Below are positions 32,255 through 40,444 of a stretch of DNA of 64,000 nucleotides, piece after piece. The notes under the pieces are model-generated. The model ran no database searches and had not been told where the DNA came from. It was given only the letters and a program-made list of their open reading frames with translations. This DNA is from CAZEHS01 sp964424355 (GTDB lineage: Bacteria; Bacillota; Clostridia; Peptostreptococcales; Acidaminobacteraceae): positions 1 to 64,000 of the forward strand of contig CAYRIO010000010.1 in NCBI GenBank assembly GCA_964424355.1, read 5' to 3'. Both the position numbers and the translations under genes were made by a program. Position 1 is the stretch's first letter. Every line of letters starts with the position of its first letter.

Positions 32255-35200
32255 CTCCGGGAATTCGTTTCTTGGATGATCCGAGACAAGGCGCCAATGC
32301 AGTATTTCATCTGGCCGATGTCCAGGTTGAGGATTGCTTCGTTCAGGCTGTTTGAACAGGAAACCAGTGACTGCCGGGGATGCTGGGCAGAAAGTTCAGC
32401 CAGGGTTTTGTTCAAGGCTTTGACGTCGGACATTTTCAAAGAAATCTGGAGCCGGCTCACCAGAGGCAGGATTTCAAGGGTTAAGGCGCTTTGAAGCTCA
32501 GGAGTGAAGGGGGCTTCGTCCTGGGAATCCTGAAGGCCTGCCCGGGGGGGATCTGAGGCATCCCTTTCTGAAGGAAGGGGCGTGAAAACCTTGCACAGTT
32601 CCGACAGGAGACTGTTTCGGATGACGGGTTTGGTTAAGTAGCCGATGAAGCCCTGTGCGAGAATCGCATCCTTCTCGGAGGCCATGACTGAGGCCGTGAG
32701 GGCGAGGACCGGTACGGCACGGGTTCGGGGGTTGGCTTTGAGTTTTTCATTGGCCTCGATCCCTCCCATGACCGGCATTTTGATATCCATGATGATCAGA
32801 TCCGGAAGGATCTCGTTGGCAATGATCAGGGATTCCTGGCCGTTTTCTGCAGAAATCACCTCCAGCCCGATTCCTTCGAGGATTTCTTCCAGCAGAACCC
32901 GATTCGATTCAATATCGTCCACCACCAGGACCCGGCCCTTCTCAAAGTGCATGTTCTCAGGGAGGGAGTCTTCTGCTTCGGAGGATTTCAATTCCACTGC
33001 GGCCAGAGGCACATCGAACAATTCAACCATGAACGTGCTGCCTTTATCGATGCAGCTGTCCAGTGTGATGGTCCCATCCATCATCTTCACCAGTCTTTGG
33101 CTGATGGAAAGGCCCAGTCCTGTTCCTTCGTATTTCCGATTGCTCTGGCCGGATTGCTGCTTGAAGGATTCAAAAATCCGCTCCTGTTCATCCAGGGGGA
33201 TCCCAATGCCGGTATCCTCTACACAGATCATCAGATTCATGTGGTCAGGGCTGTCATTCCGGGCAGGTTTTTGGATGGCGGTCAGTTTGATTAAACCGGC
33301 ATCTGTGAATTTAACCGCATTTCCCACCAGATTCAGCAGGACCTGTCTCAACCTCAATTCGTCCAGGATCAGAGCCACTGGGATACTGGGGTCCACCTCG
33401 GTCCAAAACTCCAGATGTTTATCGGATACCTTCTGCCTGAAAATCTGCTCGATTTCTTTTAGGACGATGCGGAGGTCGTAGGGTGCCGGCTGGAGTGTCA
33501 TCATCCCCGCCTCGATTTTCGATAGATCGAGGATGTCGTTGATCAGATTCAGCAGACTTTTTCCCGCCGTGTGGATGGAGTCCACATAGCTTTGCTGCTT
33601 CACATCCACCAGGGCCTTGTGGAGGAGTTCGCTGAACCCGATGACGGCATTCAGCGGGGTTCTTATCTCGTGACTCATATTGGCGAGGAATTCACTTTTG
33701 GCTTTGTTGGCCAAATCGGCTTCTCGCCGGGCTTTTTCTGAGGTCTCAATGGCCTTCTCCAGATTTTCCTCGTATTGATGCCGTTCGGTGATTTCCTGTA
33801 TGGCAAAGGCGGCCCATTCGACCTCGCCCCCGGGGTTGATCTGCGGAGAGCCGTTGATGGAAAGCAGCTTGATGCTGCCGTCGGGCCACTTGATTCCCTG
33901 TACGATGTCGAATACCGACCGCTTGGTCCGCATGATTTGAACGAAGGGCTCCTGGTCCTCAGGGAAAGGGTCTCCGGAAGGGGTGATGGTCTGCCACTCC
34001 GGGGAATTGTAAGCGCGGGTTTCCGCAATCGTGGGCTTGATGCCCAGGACCTTTTCGGATTGGCGGTTGGCGAAGGTGATCATCCCGCTCTTATCCACAA
34101 TCACAATGGCGGTGGGGATGATTTCCATCATCCGGGTGATGAAATCCCGTTCTTTTTCCAGATCCTTCTGTATTCGTATCAGGATATTGTTCCGATCTTC
34201 TAAAAGGTCCCGGGCGTTCTCAGCCTCAACCTTGGCCTCTCTCAGCGTCTGTTCGGTAAGGATCTTATCGGTGATGTTCCGGGCGGCCGCAATGATCAGT
34301 TGTTTGTCAGGGTACCCATAGGAGTTCCACTCGATCCACTTGTAGGTGCTGTCGGCGCATTTGTAGCGATTGACAAAGCTGATGACCTTGCTGCCATCCA
34401 CCAGGGCACTGGCGGCTTCCAGCGTGGCAGCCCGGTCGTCGGGATGCACGAACTCCACGAAAGGCCTGGCCATCAACTCCGCGTCGGTCCACCCCAAAAC
34501 ATGATTCCAGGTGGGGCTCAGGCGTCGGAAATACCCATCAAAGCCGGCAACGCAGAGCATATCCAGGGTTGTGTTGAAGAACAGGTTGATTTCAGCTTCA
34601 GATTCGTCCTTTTCAGCGGTTCGTTCTTCAACAAGCGCCTCCAGATGGTTCCTGTAATTTTCCAGTTCGATTTCAGCCTGTTTTTTGTCATTGATCTCTT
34701 GGACGATACCGATGAACCGCTGTGTTTTCATAACGGCGTCCACAATGGCGGACGCATTCAGGCTGACCCAGGTGATGGAGCCATCCTTGCGGATATACCG
34801 TTTCTCCACAGAAAATGAAGTGATTTCTCCGGATAAGAGCTGCAGCATCTGCCCCATATCCCGCTCGTAATCATCCGGATGGGTGAGGGCTCCAATATTC
34901 AGGTCCATCAGCTCTGCGTGGGTATATCCTGTGATGGCACAGAAATTTTGATTGGCTTCAACGAATCGGCCCTGCATATCGGCATGGCAAATTCCGGTGG
35001 CGGCCTGTTCAAAGGTGGCTCGGAAGAGCTGCTCCCTCTCCCTGAGTGCGTTTTCCATGGTGAACCGTTCGATTTTAGACAGAGCGTTGTTCATCAGAAG
35101 GCTCAAATAGCGGATATCCGACACGCCGTAGTCTGTCTCCTTGTTGGCGACCCCGATCAGGGCGACGATTTCCGAATCCTGAAATATGGGCACGTTGAGG

Positions 35201-35607
35201 TGACGGGTCAGGGGAACATGACCTTCCGGCAGTCCTTTCTTATGTGTTTTTTCCCGGTCATAGTCATTGGTGATCATGGGCTTTCGCTGCCGGATCGCTT
35301 CTCCCCATAAACCGGTGCAAGCCAAGGCGTAGACGGTTTGGGGATTCATGACGGTGCAGGCGGGAAGAACCTCTTTTGACCATGCATAATTACTCAATTC
35401 CTGTGTTTTTTCATCGTAAAAGTAAATATAGCCAATCTTGCTTTTTGTGATTTCAATGGCCTGATTCAGGATATAATCTAAGAGCTCACTTTGAGGTGCG
35501 CGGCTGATTTCCTCCATGTGCAGTAAGGCTTCATACAACTGTTCCGTTGATTCCAGCATCGTTTTTAACTGAAGCAGATCGGGGGTGTCCTGTTTCATAT
35601 CCTGCAC
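32251..35607 (-). CDS. Hybrid sensor histidine kinase: GAF, three PAS, HisKA, HATPase, receiver
   Basis: A 1118-residue cytoplasmic sensor. Order: GAF-type domain (about 22-175, ILNQAIEITKSKIGYIYFYDEKTQEL); PAS 1 (about 185-310, FRATFEQAATGICHADMQG); PAS 2 (about 345-460); PAS 3 (about 500-620); HisKA with phosphorylated His646 in NMSHEIRTPLN; HATPase with NAVKFTD, EDTGIGIP and GTGLGLSIS; a receiver with Asp941 in IIMDIKMPVMGG; and a C-terminal about 100-residue helical tail without a clear Hpt histidine. There is no transmembrane helix, so it senses an internal cue. It starts with GTG, with AAGGAG 11 nt upstream. The stop overlaps the response-regulator-GGDEF start, forming a phosphorelay-to-c-di-GMP module. 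Confidence 0.92.
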   Translation of the reverse strand: MQDMKQDTPDLLQLKTMLESTEQLYEALLHMEEISRAPQSELLDYILNQAIEITKSKIGYIYFYDEKTQELSNYAWSKEVLPACTVMNPQTVYALACTGLWGEAIRQRKPMITNDYDREKTHKKGLPEGHVPLTRHLNVPIFQDSEIVALIGVANKETDYGVSDIRYLSLLMNNALSKIERFTMENALREREQLFRATFEQAATGICHADMQGRFVEANQNFCAITGYTHAELMDLNIGALTHPDDYERDMGQMLQLLSGEITSFSVEKRYIRKDGSITWVSLNASAIVDAVMKTQRFIGIVQEINDKKQAEIELENYRNHLEALVEERTAEKDESEAEINLFFNTTLDMLCVAGFDGYFRRLSPTWNHVLGWTDAELMARPFVEFVHPDDRAATLEAASALVDGSKVISFVNRYKCADSTYKWIEWNSYGYPDKQLIIAAARNITDKILTEQTLREAKVEAENARDLLEDRNNILIRIQKDLEKERDFITRMMEIIPTAIVIVDKSGMITFANRQSEKVLGIKPTIAETRAYNSPEWQTITPSGDPFPEDQEPFVQIMRTKRSVFDIVQGIKWPDGSIKLLSINGSPQINPGGEVEWAAFAIQEITERHQYEENLEKAIETSEKARREADLANKAKSEFLANMSHEIRTPLNAVIGFSELLHKALVDVKQQSYVDSIHTAGKSLLNLINDILDLSKIEAGMMTLQPAPYDLRIVLKEIEQIFRQKVSDKHLEFWTEVDPSIPVALILDELRLRQVLLNLVGNAVKFTDAGLIKLTAIQKPARNDSPDHMNLMICVEDTGIGIPLDEQERIFESFKQQSGQSNRKYEGTGLGLSISQRLVKMMDGTITLDSCIDKGSTFMVELFDVPLAAVELKSSEAEDSLPENMHFEKGRVLVVDDIESNRVLLEEILEGIGLEVISAENGQESLIIANEILPDLIIMDIKMPVMGGIEANEKLKANPRTRAVPVLALTASVMASEKDAILAQGFIGYLTKPVIRNSLLSELCKVFTPLPSERDASDPPRAGLQDSQDEAPFTPELQSALTLEILPLVSRLQISLKMSDVKALNKTLAELSAQHPRQSLVSCSNSLNEAILNLDIGQMKYCIGALSRIIQETNSRR

Positions 35608-35766
35608 AGAGATTCACGCTCCTTGAATTCAGTACTTGTGATGAAAGTATACCCCAAATACAGGGATTGATTCAATTCACGTTAAGAAGGTAAAATAAAA
35701 ATAACCTTGTCCTCGTGGCACATTTGCGGTAGTGTATGTATAAATATCAAAATAGGGCGGATAAAC

Positions 35767-36393
35767 ATGCAAAAACTTCTTGAGGGACTGGTAAATTTCA
35801 GACGGGGGGATTTCGAGGCGCACCGAGAGCTTTTTAAAGGATTGAAAACCCATCAGAATCCCCACACGCTTTTCATTTCCTGTTCGGATTCCCGGGTGGA
35901 TCCCAACCGCATCACGGGCACCCTTCCGGGGGAACTGTTCATTATCCGCAACATCGCCAATTTGGTTCCCCCTTACCGGGAAACTCCGGAGTATGTGGCG
36001 ACCACCTCCGCCATTGAGTATTCGGTACTCGCCTTAGGGGTTGAAAATATCATTGTCTGCGGCCATTCCAACTGCGGGGGATGCGCGGCCTGTCTCCAGC
36101 CATCGGCGTTCCTGCAGGATCTTCCCCATACCCGGAAATGGATGGAACTGGCTCATCCGGTTCGGGACCGGGTGCTTCAGGAGATTCCGGAGGATGACCC
36201 GGAGGCTCGGGAGTGGATGATGGAGCAGGTCAATGTGGTGGAGCAGCTGAAGCATCTGATGTCGTATCCCTACATTCGGGAGCGGGTGGCGGCGGGTACG
36301 CTGAAAATCAGCGGCTGGCATTACATCATCGAAACCGGCGAGGTATACATCTACGATCATCATGCGGGGGAATTTCTCCTGGCCAATGGATAA
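35767..36393 (+). CDS. Beta-class carbonic anhydrase
   Basis: A 208-residue zinc enzyme for reversible CO2 hydration. Zinc ligands and dyad are visible: SCSDSRVDP supplies Cys39 with the Asp41-Arg43 dyad, and VCGHSNCGGC supplies His100 and Cys103. Length and the C-terminal GWHYIIETGEVYIYD fit the family. Start is set at ATG 35767, matching the usual N-terminus; the ribosome-binding site is weak (GGGCGG). It is a single gene divergent from the hybrid kinase and ends at a strong terminator. It may supply bicarbonate for carboxylation reactions. Confidence 0.95.
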   Translation: MQKLLEGLVNFRRGDFEAHRELFKGLKTHQNPHTLFISCSDSRVDPNRITGTLPGELFIIRNIANLVPPYRETPEYVATTSAIEYSVLALGVENIIVCGHSNCGGCAACLQPSAFLQDLPHTRKWMELAHPVRDRVLQEIPEDDPEAREWMMEQVNVVEQLKHLMSYPYIRERVAAGTLKISGWHYIIETGEVYIYDHHAGEFLLANG

Positions 36394-36397
36394 CAAA

Positions 36398-36450
36398 GCG
36401 GGGCAGTCGACCGGATGATTGAATCATCTGGCGGCTGCCCCGTTTTATTT
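36398..36450. terminator. Bidirectional terminator
   Basis: GC-rich stem GGGGCAG...GATGATT / AATCATC...CTGCCCC with few mismatches, followed by GTTTTATTTT, between carbonic anhydrase and the convergent stalk-domain gene. Confidence 0.85.
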
Positions 36451-36456
36451 TGAGGG

Positions 36457-37389
36457 TTATTGATGAATGAGGATCCGGTTCGCCCCGGTTTGGGGTGGCA
36501 TGCTCATGGTGGCATAGGGAGGGGTGTGAACGGTTACGATGGTCCCTTCCTTGAGGGCATCGGCGGTGGCTGGTTTTCCGGTGGCATCGGTGATGATGGT
36601 ATCCTCCGTCAATGTCAGCAGGAAGTCCGAGGTGCCAACCACGCGAATCCGCAGTTTATCTGCACTGGCGCCTGGAATCGCCTCGATGATTTTTCCCATC
36701 ACCAGATTTTCATCCTTCAGCACTTCAACAGAAAGGCCTTGGCCCATTGGAGGCAGGCTTTTGGTTACGGCGGATCCGTAGGTCACATAGATCCGGTCCC
36801 CAACCTTCAACTCCGATAAGGTTCCCCCGACAACCGGGGTGGTGCGGGTCAGTGCCAGGGAAATTTCAGTGTAGCCGTCACGGCCGAATTTCTGACCCCT
36901 TACCAGGACTTGAATCCCATCCTTGCCCTGGACCCGGTCAACGATTTCGCCGACTGTAGAGGCTTCATCGGGGGCGAAGCGGCTGCTCTCAATTACAACC
37001 GTGCCATCGGTTCTTACAACGACAGTGCTCCCCAGGGCTGTTTGAAAAAAATCAATCGGGACAAACCAGTGATCATTTTTCAGCACGGCACTGGTCAAGT
37101 CGGTGGCGGCCAGGATTTTGTCGGACAGTTCGGCTTTTTTCAGGGCGATGCTGTGTGCATCGGATTGCCAGCTAACAGTGTAACCCAAAGCCTCCGAGAC
37201 GGTACGGAGCGGTACCAGGCCATCGGCACCCGGTGTGTTCAGGGTCTTGCCATCAACAAGACAGGTGGTTTGCGGTGCAGCGCTTCCTGTCGGCATTGCC
37301 GGGGCAACGGTCGGGGAATCGGCAAAGCTGGAGCCGGAAAACAGGGTGGCGGCTAGGAACAGCGGGAGGATAAGCGGTTTCTTTTTCAT
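36457..37389 (-). CDS. Exported copper-amine-oxidase-like (stalk) domain protein
   Basis: A 310-residue secreted protein. A signal peptide (KKKPLILPLFLAATLFSGSSFADS) is followed by a copper amine oxidase N-terminal-like module: VDGKTLNTPGADGLVPLRTVSEALGYTVSWQSDAHSIALKK, then WFVPIDFFQTALGSTV. No amine-oxidase catalytic domain follows. The rest is beta-rich (VGEIVDRVQGKDGIQVLVRGQ, GKIIEAIPGASADKLRIRVVG), resembling a small OB-like repeat. These stalk domains are frequent on clostridial cell surfaces; copper binding is not implied. AAGGAG 7 nt before ATG 37389 sets the start. Confidence 0.82.
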   Translation of the reverse strand: MKKKPLILPLFLAATLFSGSSFADSPTVAPAMPTGSAAPQTTCLVDGKTLNTPGADGLVPLRTVSEALGYTVSWQSDAHSIALKKAELSDKILAATDLTSAVLKNDHWFVPIDFFQTALGSTVVVRTDGTVVIESSRFAPDEASTVGEIVDRVQGKDGIQVLVRGQKFGRDGYTEISLALTRTTPVVGGTLSELKVGDRIYVTYGSAVTKSLPPMGQGLSVEVLKDENLVMGKIIEAIPGASADKLRIRVVGTSDFLLTLTEDTIITDATGKPATADALKEGTIVTVHTPPYATMSMPPQTGANRILIHQ

Positions 37390-37588
37390 GGTTTTCTCCT
37401 TTTTATGATCCACATGTGCGGATTGATTTTTCTGGTGTCGTTACATTAGACGGAAGCAGGGGGAAAAAGTTCCCTGAAATTCGGGGTGCTGAGAAAAAAA
37501 GGGTTTTAGTCTAAATCGGGGTATACATGATAGCAGCAATGGTTTTTTAAAGGCGAAAGCGTCATACTCGAACCCAAGGAGGCAGCTT

Positions 37589-38341
37589 ATGAGTGAGAGC
37601 AATGTTTTAAAAACGACGGATCGGATAGGCGTCTACAGACTTCTATTGGCAGTCCTTCTACTAATTCTGTTTATGACGGGTTTCTATCAAAATGCCTATT
37701 CGGCTTCTGAAATCGCCGTGTTCACTGTGGATCAAAGGGGCTATACCGTCAACGGACAGATGATGTCCATGGATGCCGCTCCATTCATCGAAAACGGCAG
37801 AGTGTACGTACCTGTACGGTTTCTGGCAGGGGCAGTCGGTGTCGTGCCGGTGGATATCGGCTGGAATGCTTCTGCCAAAGAAGTGACCCTGAAAAAAGGA
37901 AGCGCATCCCTGAGCCTGACTATAGGCAGTACCACTTTGAGGGTGAACGGCAGTCCGGTGATGATGGATACGGCGCCTCTCATCCGTGCGGACCGCACCT
38001 TCTTACCGGCCCGCTATGTTGCTGAAGCCTTTGGATTCACCGTCAGCTGGAATGGGACAGACAAAACGGTCACAGTCGCCCGACAGGTGGTGTCCCCGCA
38101 GGTGCATGCGGTGGAAATCAGCGGCTTCGCCTTCTCTCCCGGGACCCTGACCATTCAGGCAGGGGACACGGTGATGTGGACCAATCGGGACAGTGCGCAG
38201 CATACCATCACTTTCACCGATTTCACAAGTGATCGCTTCGGAGATGGCGGCACCTATTCCCATACCTTTGCAACGCCAGGAACTTTCACCTATCGCTGCT
38301 CGCCTCATCCCAGTATGCAGGGCACTGTCATCGTCGAATAG
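37589..38341 (+). CDS. Stalk domain plus plastocyanin-type cupredoxin, membrane-anchored
   Basis: A 250-residue exported protein. It has an N-terminal hydrophobic segment (LLLAVLLLILFMTGFYQNAYSA), a copper-amine-oxidase-like stalk module (VNGQMMSMDAAPFIENGRVYVPVRFLAGAVG and APLIRADRTFLPARYVAEAFGFTVSW) and a C-terminal cupredoxin (about 170-250). The cupredoxin has a type 1 copper set: His in DSAQHTITF, then Cys, His and Met in YRCSPHPSMQG. It could carry electrons or bind copper outside the membrane. AAGGAGG precedes the ATG. Divergent from the other stalk-domain gene, suggesting shared control. Confidence 0.85.
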   Translation: MSESNVLKTTDRIGVYRLLLAVLLLILFMTGFYQNAYSASEIAVFTVDQRGYTVNGQMMSMDAAPFIENGRVYVPVRFLAGAVGVVPVDIGWNASAKEVTLKKGSASLSLTIGSTTLRVNGSPVMMDTAPLIRADRTFLPARYVAEAFGFTVSWNGTDKTVTVARQVVSPQVHAVEISGFAFSPGTLTIQAGDTVMWTNRDSAQHTITFTDFTSDRFGDGGTYSHTFATPGTFTYRCSPHPSMQGTVIVE

Positions 38342-38493
38342 CAGAAAAAGAGGCAGCCTTCAACAGAGGGGGCACCTCAGTTGTCGTCGAAACCGGCGGG
38401 TGATCCGATGCTTAACCGTTCTCAGAGCCCTGCTTCTTAAGCGGTAAGAAAACTGATACAATAAGAGGATCAATCGCTTATGGAGGTTCTTTC

Positions 38494-39621
38494 TTGAAAA
38501 TCAGATTTTTAACCCTCGACCGGGTGCGGGTCAGTGCCCTGCTCATGGTCTTTGTTTTTCATGGGGTCCGTTATTTTGACACCCTGTCCTGGCCTGTGAA
38601 GAACCCTGAAGTTGCAGGGTTTGCCACTGATTGGACCCTTTTTTGGAGCCTGAGTCTGATGCCGGTGCTTTTCGGCGTATCCGGTGCGGCCTTGCGGTTA
38701 GCGGTGGATGTGAAGGGGTCCGGGGAACTGGTGCGGGAAAAGGTGCTGCGGCTCTTGATTCCCTTTGGCATCGGGATATTCCTGCTGGCGATCCCTCAGG
38801 TATACGTGGAGGCGGTTACGCAGCACGGGTTTCAGGGCAGCCTGATAGCCTTTATCCCAGAGGCGTTCAAGGGATGGTACGGCTTTGGGGGCAATTTTCC
38901 GTGGATGGGGCTTCACCTGTGGTATTTGGCTGTCCTGTTCGTTTTTACCGTTGTATGTCTGCCGTTCTTGGGATTTCTCAAAAAAAGCGGGTTCTATGAG
39001 CGTTTACAGGAACTAACGGACAATGAAATCCTGCTGTTCACCCCCGTCATCGACATCTGGATCATGGACACGATCCTGAACCCCAACAGTCTGTTGGGCC
39101 GCCGGGATTTCGGAGGCTGGAACCTGTTCGTGTATCTGGTGATTTTCCTGTATGGCTTCCTGTATTTCGGAGACCGTGAAATCGTATCTAAAATCCGTGA
39201 ATACCGGTTCAGAGCTCTCTTTACGGGCCTTCTGGCTGGGGGGGCCGTTCTGTGGCTGCTGAGTCATGGGGCGCCGGATTACGGCTTCAACAGACAGACG
39301 CTGATTTTGAACGGACTCCGGGCGGCTGCTGCCTGGTGTCTTTGCCTGGCCTGGATCGGTTGGATGCATCAGCCTTATCCCCGCTTGGATCCCTGGATCC
39401 GCCGTCTGAATCCCTGGGTGCTGCCGGTGTATATGCTGCATCAGACCGTGATTGTCTATTGGGGCTGGCTGCTGATGGGCTGGCAATTGCCCCTGCCGGT
39501 GAAATGCCTGTGTCTTCTGGCTTTATCCGCGGTGACCGTTGGCCTCCTCTGTATACTCTATCGCACATTGATGCCTGAGCCGCAGAAGTCCGGGATTAAG
39601 CCTGAAAGGAAGGGCATGTAA
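38494..39621 (+). CDS. Acyltransferase-3-family membrane protein
   Basis: A 375-residue polytopic protein with about 10 hydrophobic segments. The N-terminus (FLTLDRVRVSALLMVFVFHGVRYF) has the pattern Asp-x-x-Arg ... FHG of acyltransferase-3 family enzymes, and near the C-terminus NPWVLPVYMLHQTVIVYWGW has the typical closing motif. These enzymes O-acylate exported or membrane polysaccharides and lipids; the acceptor is unknown. It starts with TTG; GGAGG lies 9 nt upstream. Its stop overlaps the next start (TAATG). Confidence 0.8.
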   Translation: MKIRFLTLDRVRVSALLMVFVFHGVRYFDTLSWPVKNPEVAGFATDWTLFWSLSLMPVLFGVSGAALRLAVDVKGSGELVREKVLRLLIPFGIGIFLLAIPQVYVEAVTQHGFQGSLIAFIPEAFKGWYGFGGNFPWMGLHLWYLAVLFVFTVVCLPFLGFLKKSGFYERLQELTDNEILLFTPVIDIWIMDTILNPNSLLGRRDFGGWNLFVYLVIFLYGFLYFGDREIVSKIREYRFRALFTGLLAGGAVLWLLSHGAPDYGFNRQTLILNGLRAAAAWCLCLAWIGWMHQPYPRLDPWIRRLNPWVLPVYMLHQTVIVYWGWLLMGWQLPLPVKCLCLLALSAVTVGLLCILYRTLMPEPQKSGIKPERKGM

Positions 39622-40346
39622 TGAAACTATCAGAAAAACAATTGGAGGAAGCGGTTGCCCTGGCGGAAGTGGAGAACCTCTTCGAAAAGCTGGGCGCTCT
39701 GTATGCAACGATCCCTTCCGGGGCCTGTGCGGGCTGCACCCAGTGCTGTGCAGAGTCGGTGAATGCCTTTTATGTGGAATTTCTGGCCATCTGGAACCGG
39801 ATGCACCGGAATCCGGCCCTGAAGGCTCGGCTGATGCCCCGGATCCTCCGCTACTATATGCTGGAGATGGTTGAGCGGGCTCCATGCCCTTTTTTGGATA
39901 CGGAAGGACGGTGCGAGGTTTATTCCGACCGTCCCCTGGTGTGCCGCCAGTTCGGACACTGGAGCCGGAAGGATTTCAAGCGCAATATTGAAGCGGTGCT
40001 GAAGGCCAATCGGGAAGCGGCGGCCTATTATCAGACCCAATACGGACTGGAGCTGCCGGAAGCGGTGGTGAACAAGACCCTGGCGTACTGCGAAGCCTTC
40101 GATATACCGCGCAAAACCGGGCCTATCCGACGGGGAGAACAGGCGGACACGATTTTCATGCTGGATGTGCCCTTTCTTCAAAGGGGTTTATTGGATGAGG
40201 ATCTGCTGGGAACGCCCCTGGTATCCTGGTTTGTCTATACCCTGTATTCCCCGGCGGAAGCGGGGGCGCTGCGGCTGCAGGTGATGAAGGAATACCTGGA
40301 GGGCGGGGAAAGCCAAACCCTGACCCGGATCCTGATCGATCTGTAA
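39621..40346 (+). CDS. YkgJ-type cysteine-cluster protein
   Basis: A 241-residue protein with a cysteine cluster typical of the YkgJ zinc- or iron-chelating family: SGACAGCTQCCAES near residue 35, APCPFLDTEGRCEVYSDRPLVCRQFGHW near 90-120. The spacing C-x-x-C-x-x-CC, C-P, C-x-V-Y-x-x-RP-x-x-C-R is diagnostic. The function of YkgJ proteins is poorly known. It overlaps the acyltransferase-3 gene by one base and so is translated with it. The C-terminal 120 residues are unassigned. Confidence 0.82.
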   Translation: MKLSEKQLEEAVALAEVENLFEKLGALYATIPSGACAGCTQCCAESVNAFYVEFLAIWNRMHRNPALKARLMPRILRYYMLEMVERAPCPFLDTEGRCEVYSDRPLVCRQFGHWSRKDFKRNIEAVLKANREAAAYYQTQYGLELPEAVVNKTLAYCEAFDIPRKTGPIRRGEQADTIFMLDVPFLQRGLLDEDLLGTPLVSWFVYTLYSPAEAGALRLQVMKEYLEGGESQTLTRILIDL

Positions 40347-40444
40347 GACTGCCTTCGTGAATCCTCATAATTTCTCCATATCTTTTTGCTAGAATGACGT
40401 GAAGCTAAAAAGTAATGAGGCTCTGCGCCTCAGGAGGAATCCAT

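Noticed and set aside
35714..35730. TGGCACATTTGC upstream of carbonic anhydrase as a sigma-54 promoter
   Set aside because: The GG-to-GC distance is about 4 bp too short for a -24/-12 element.
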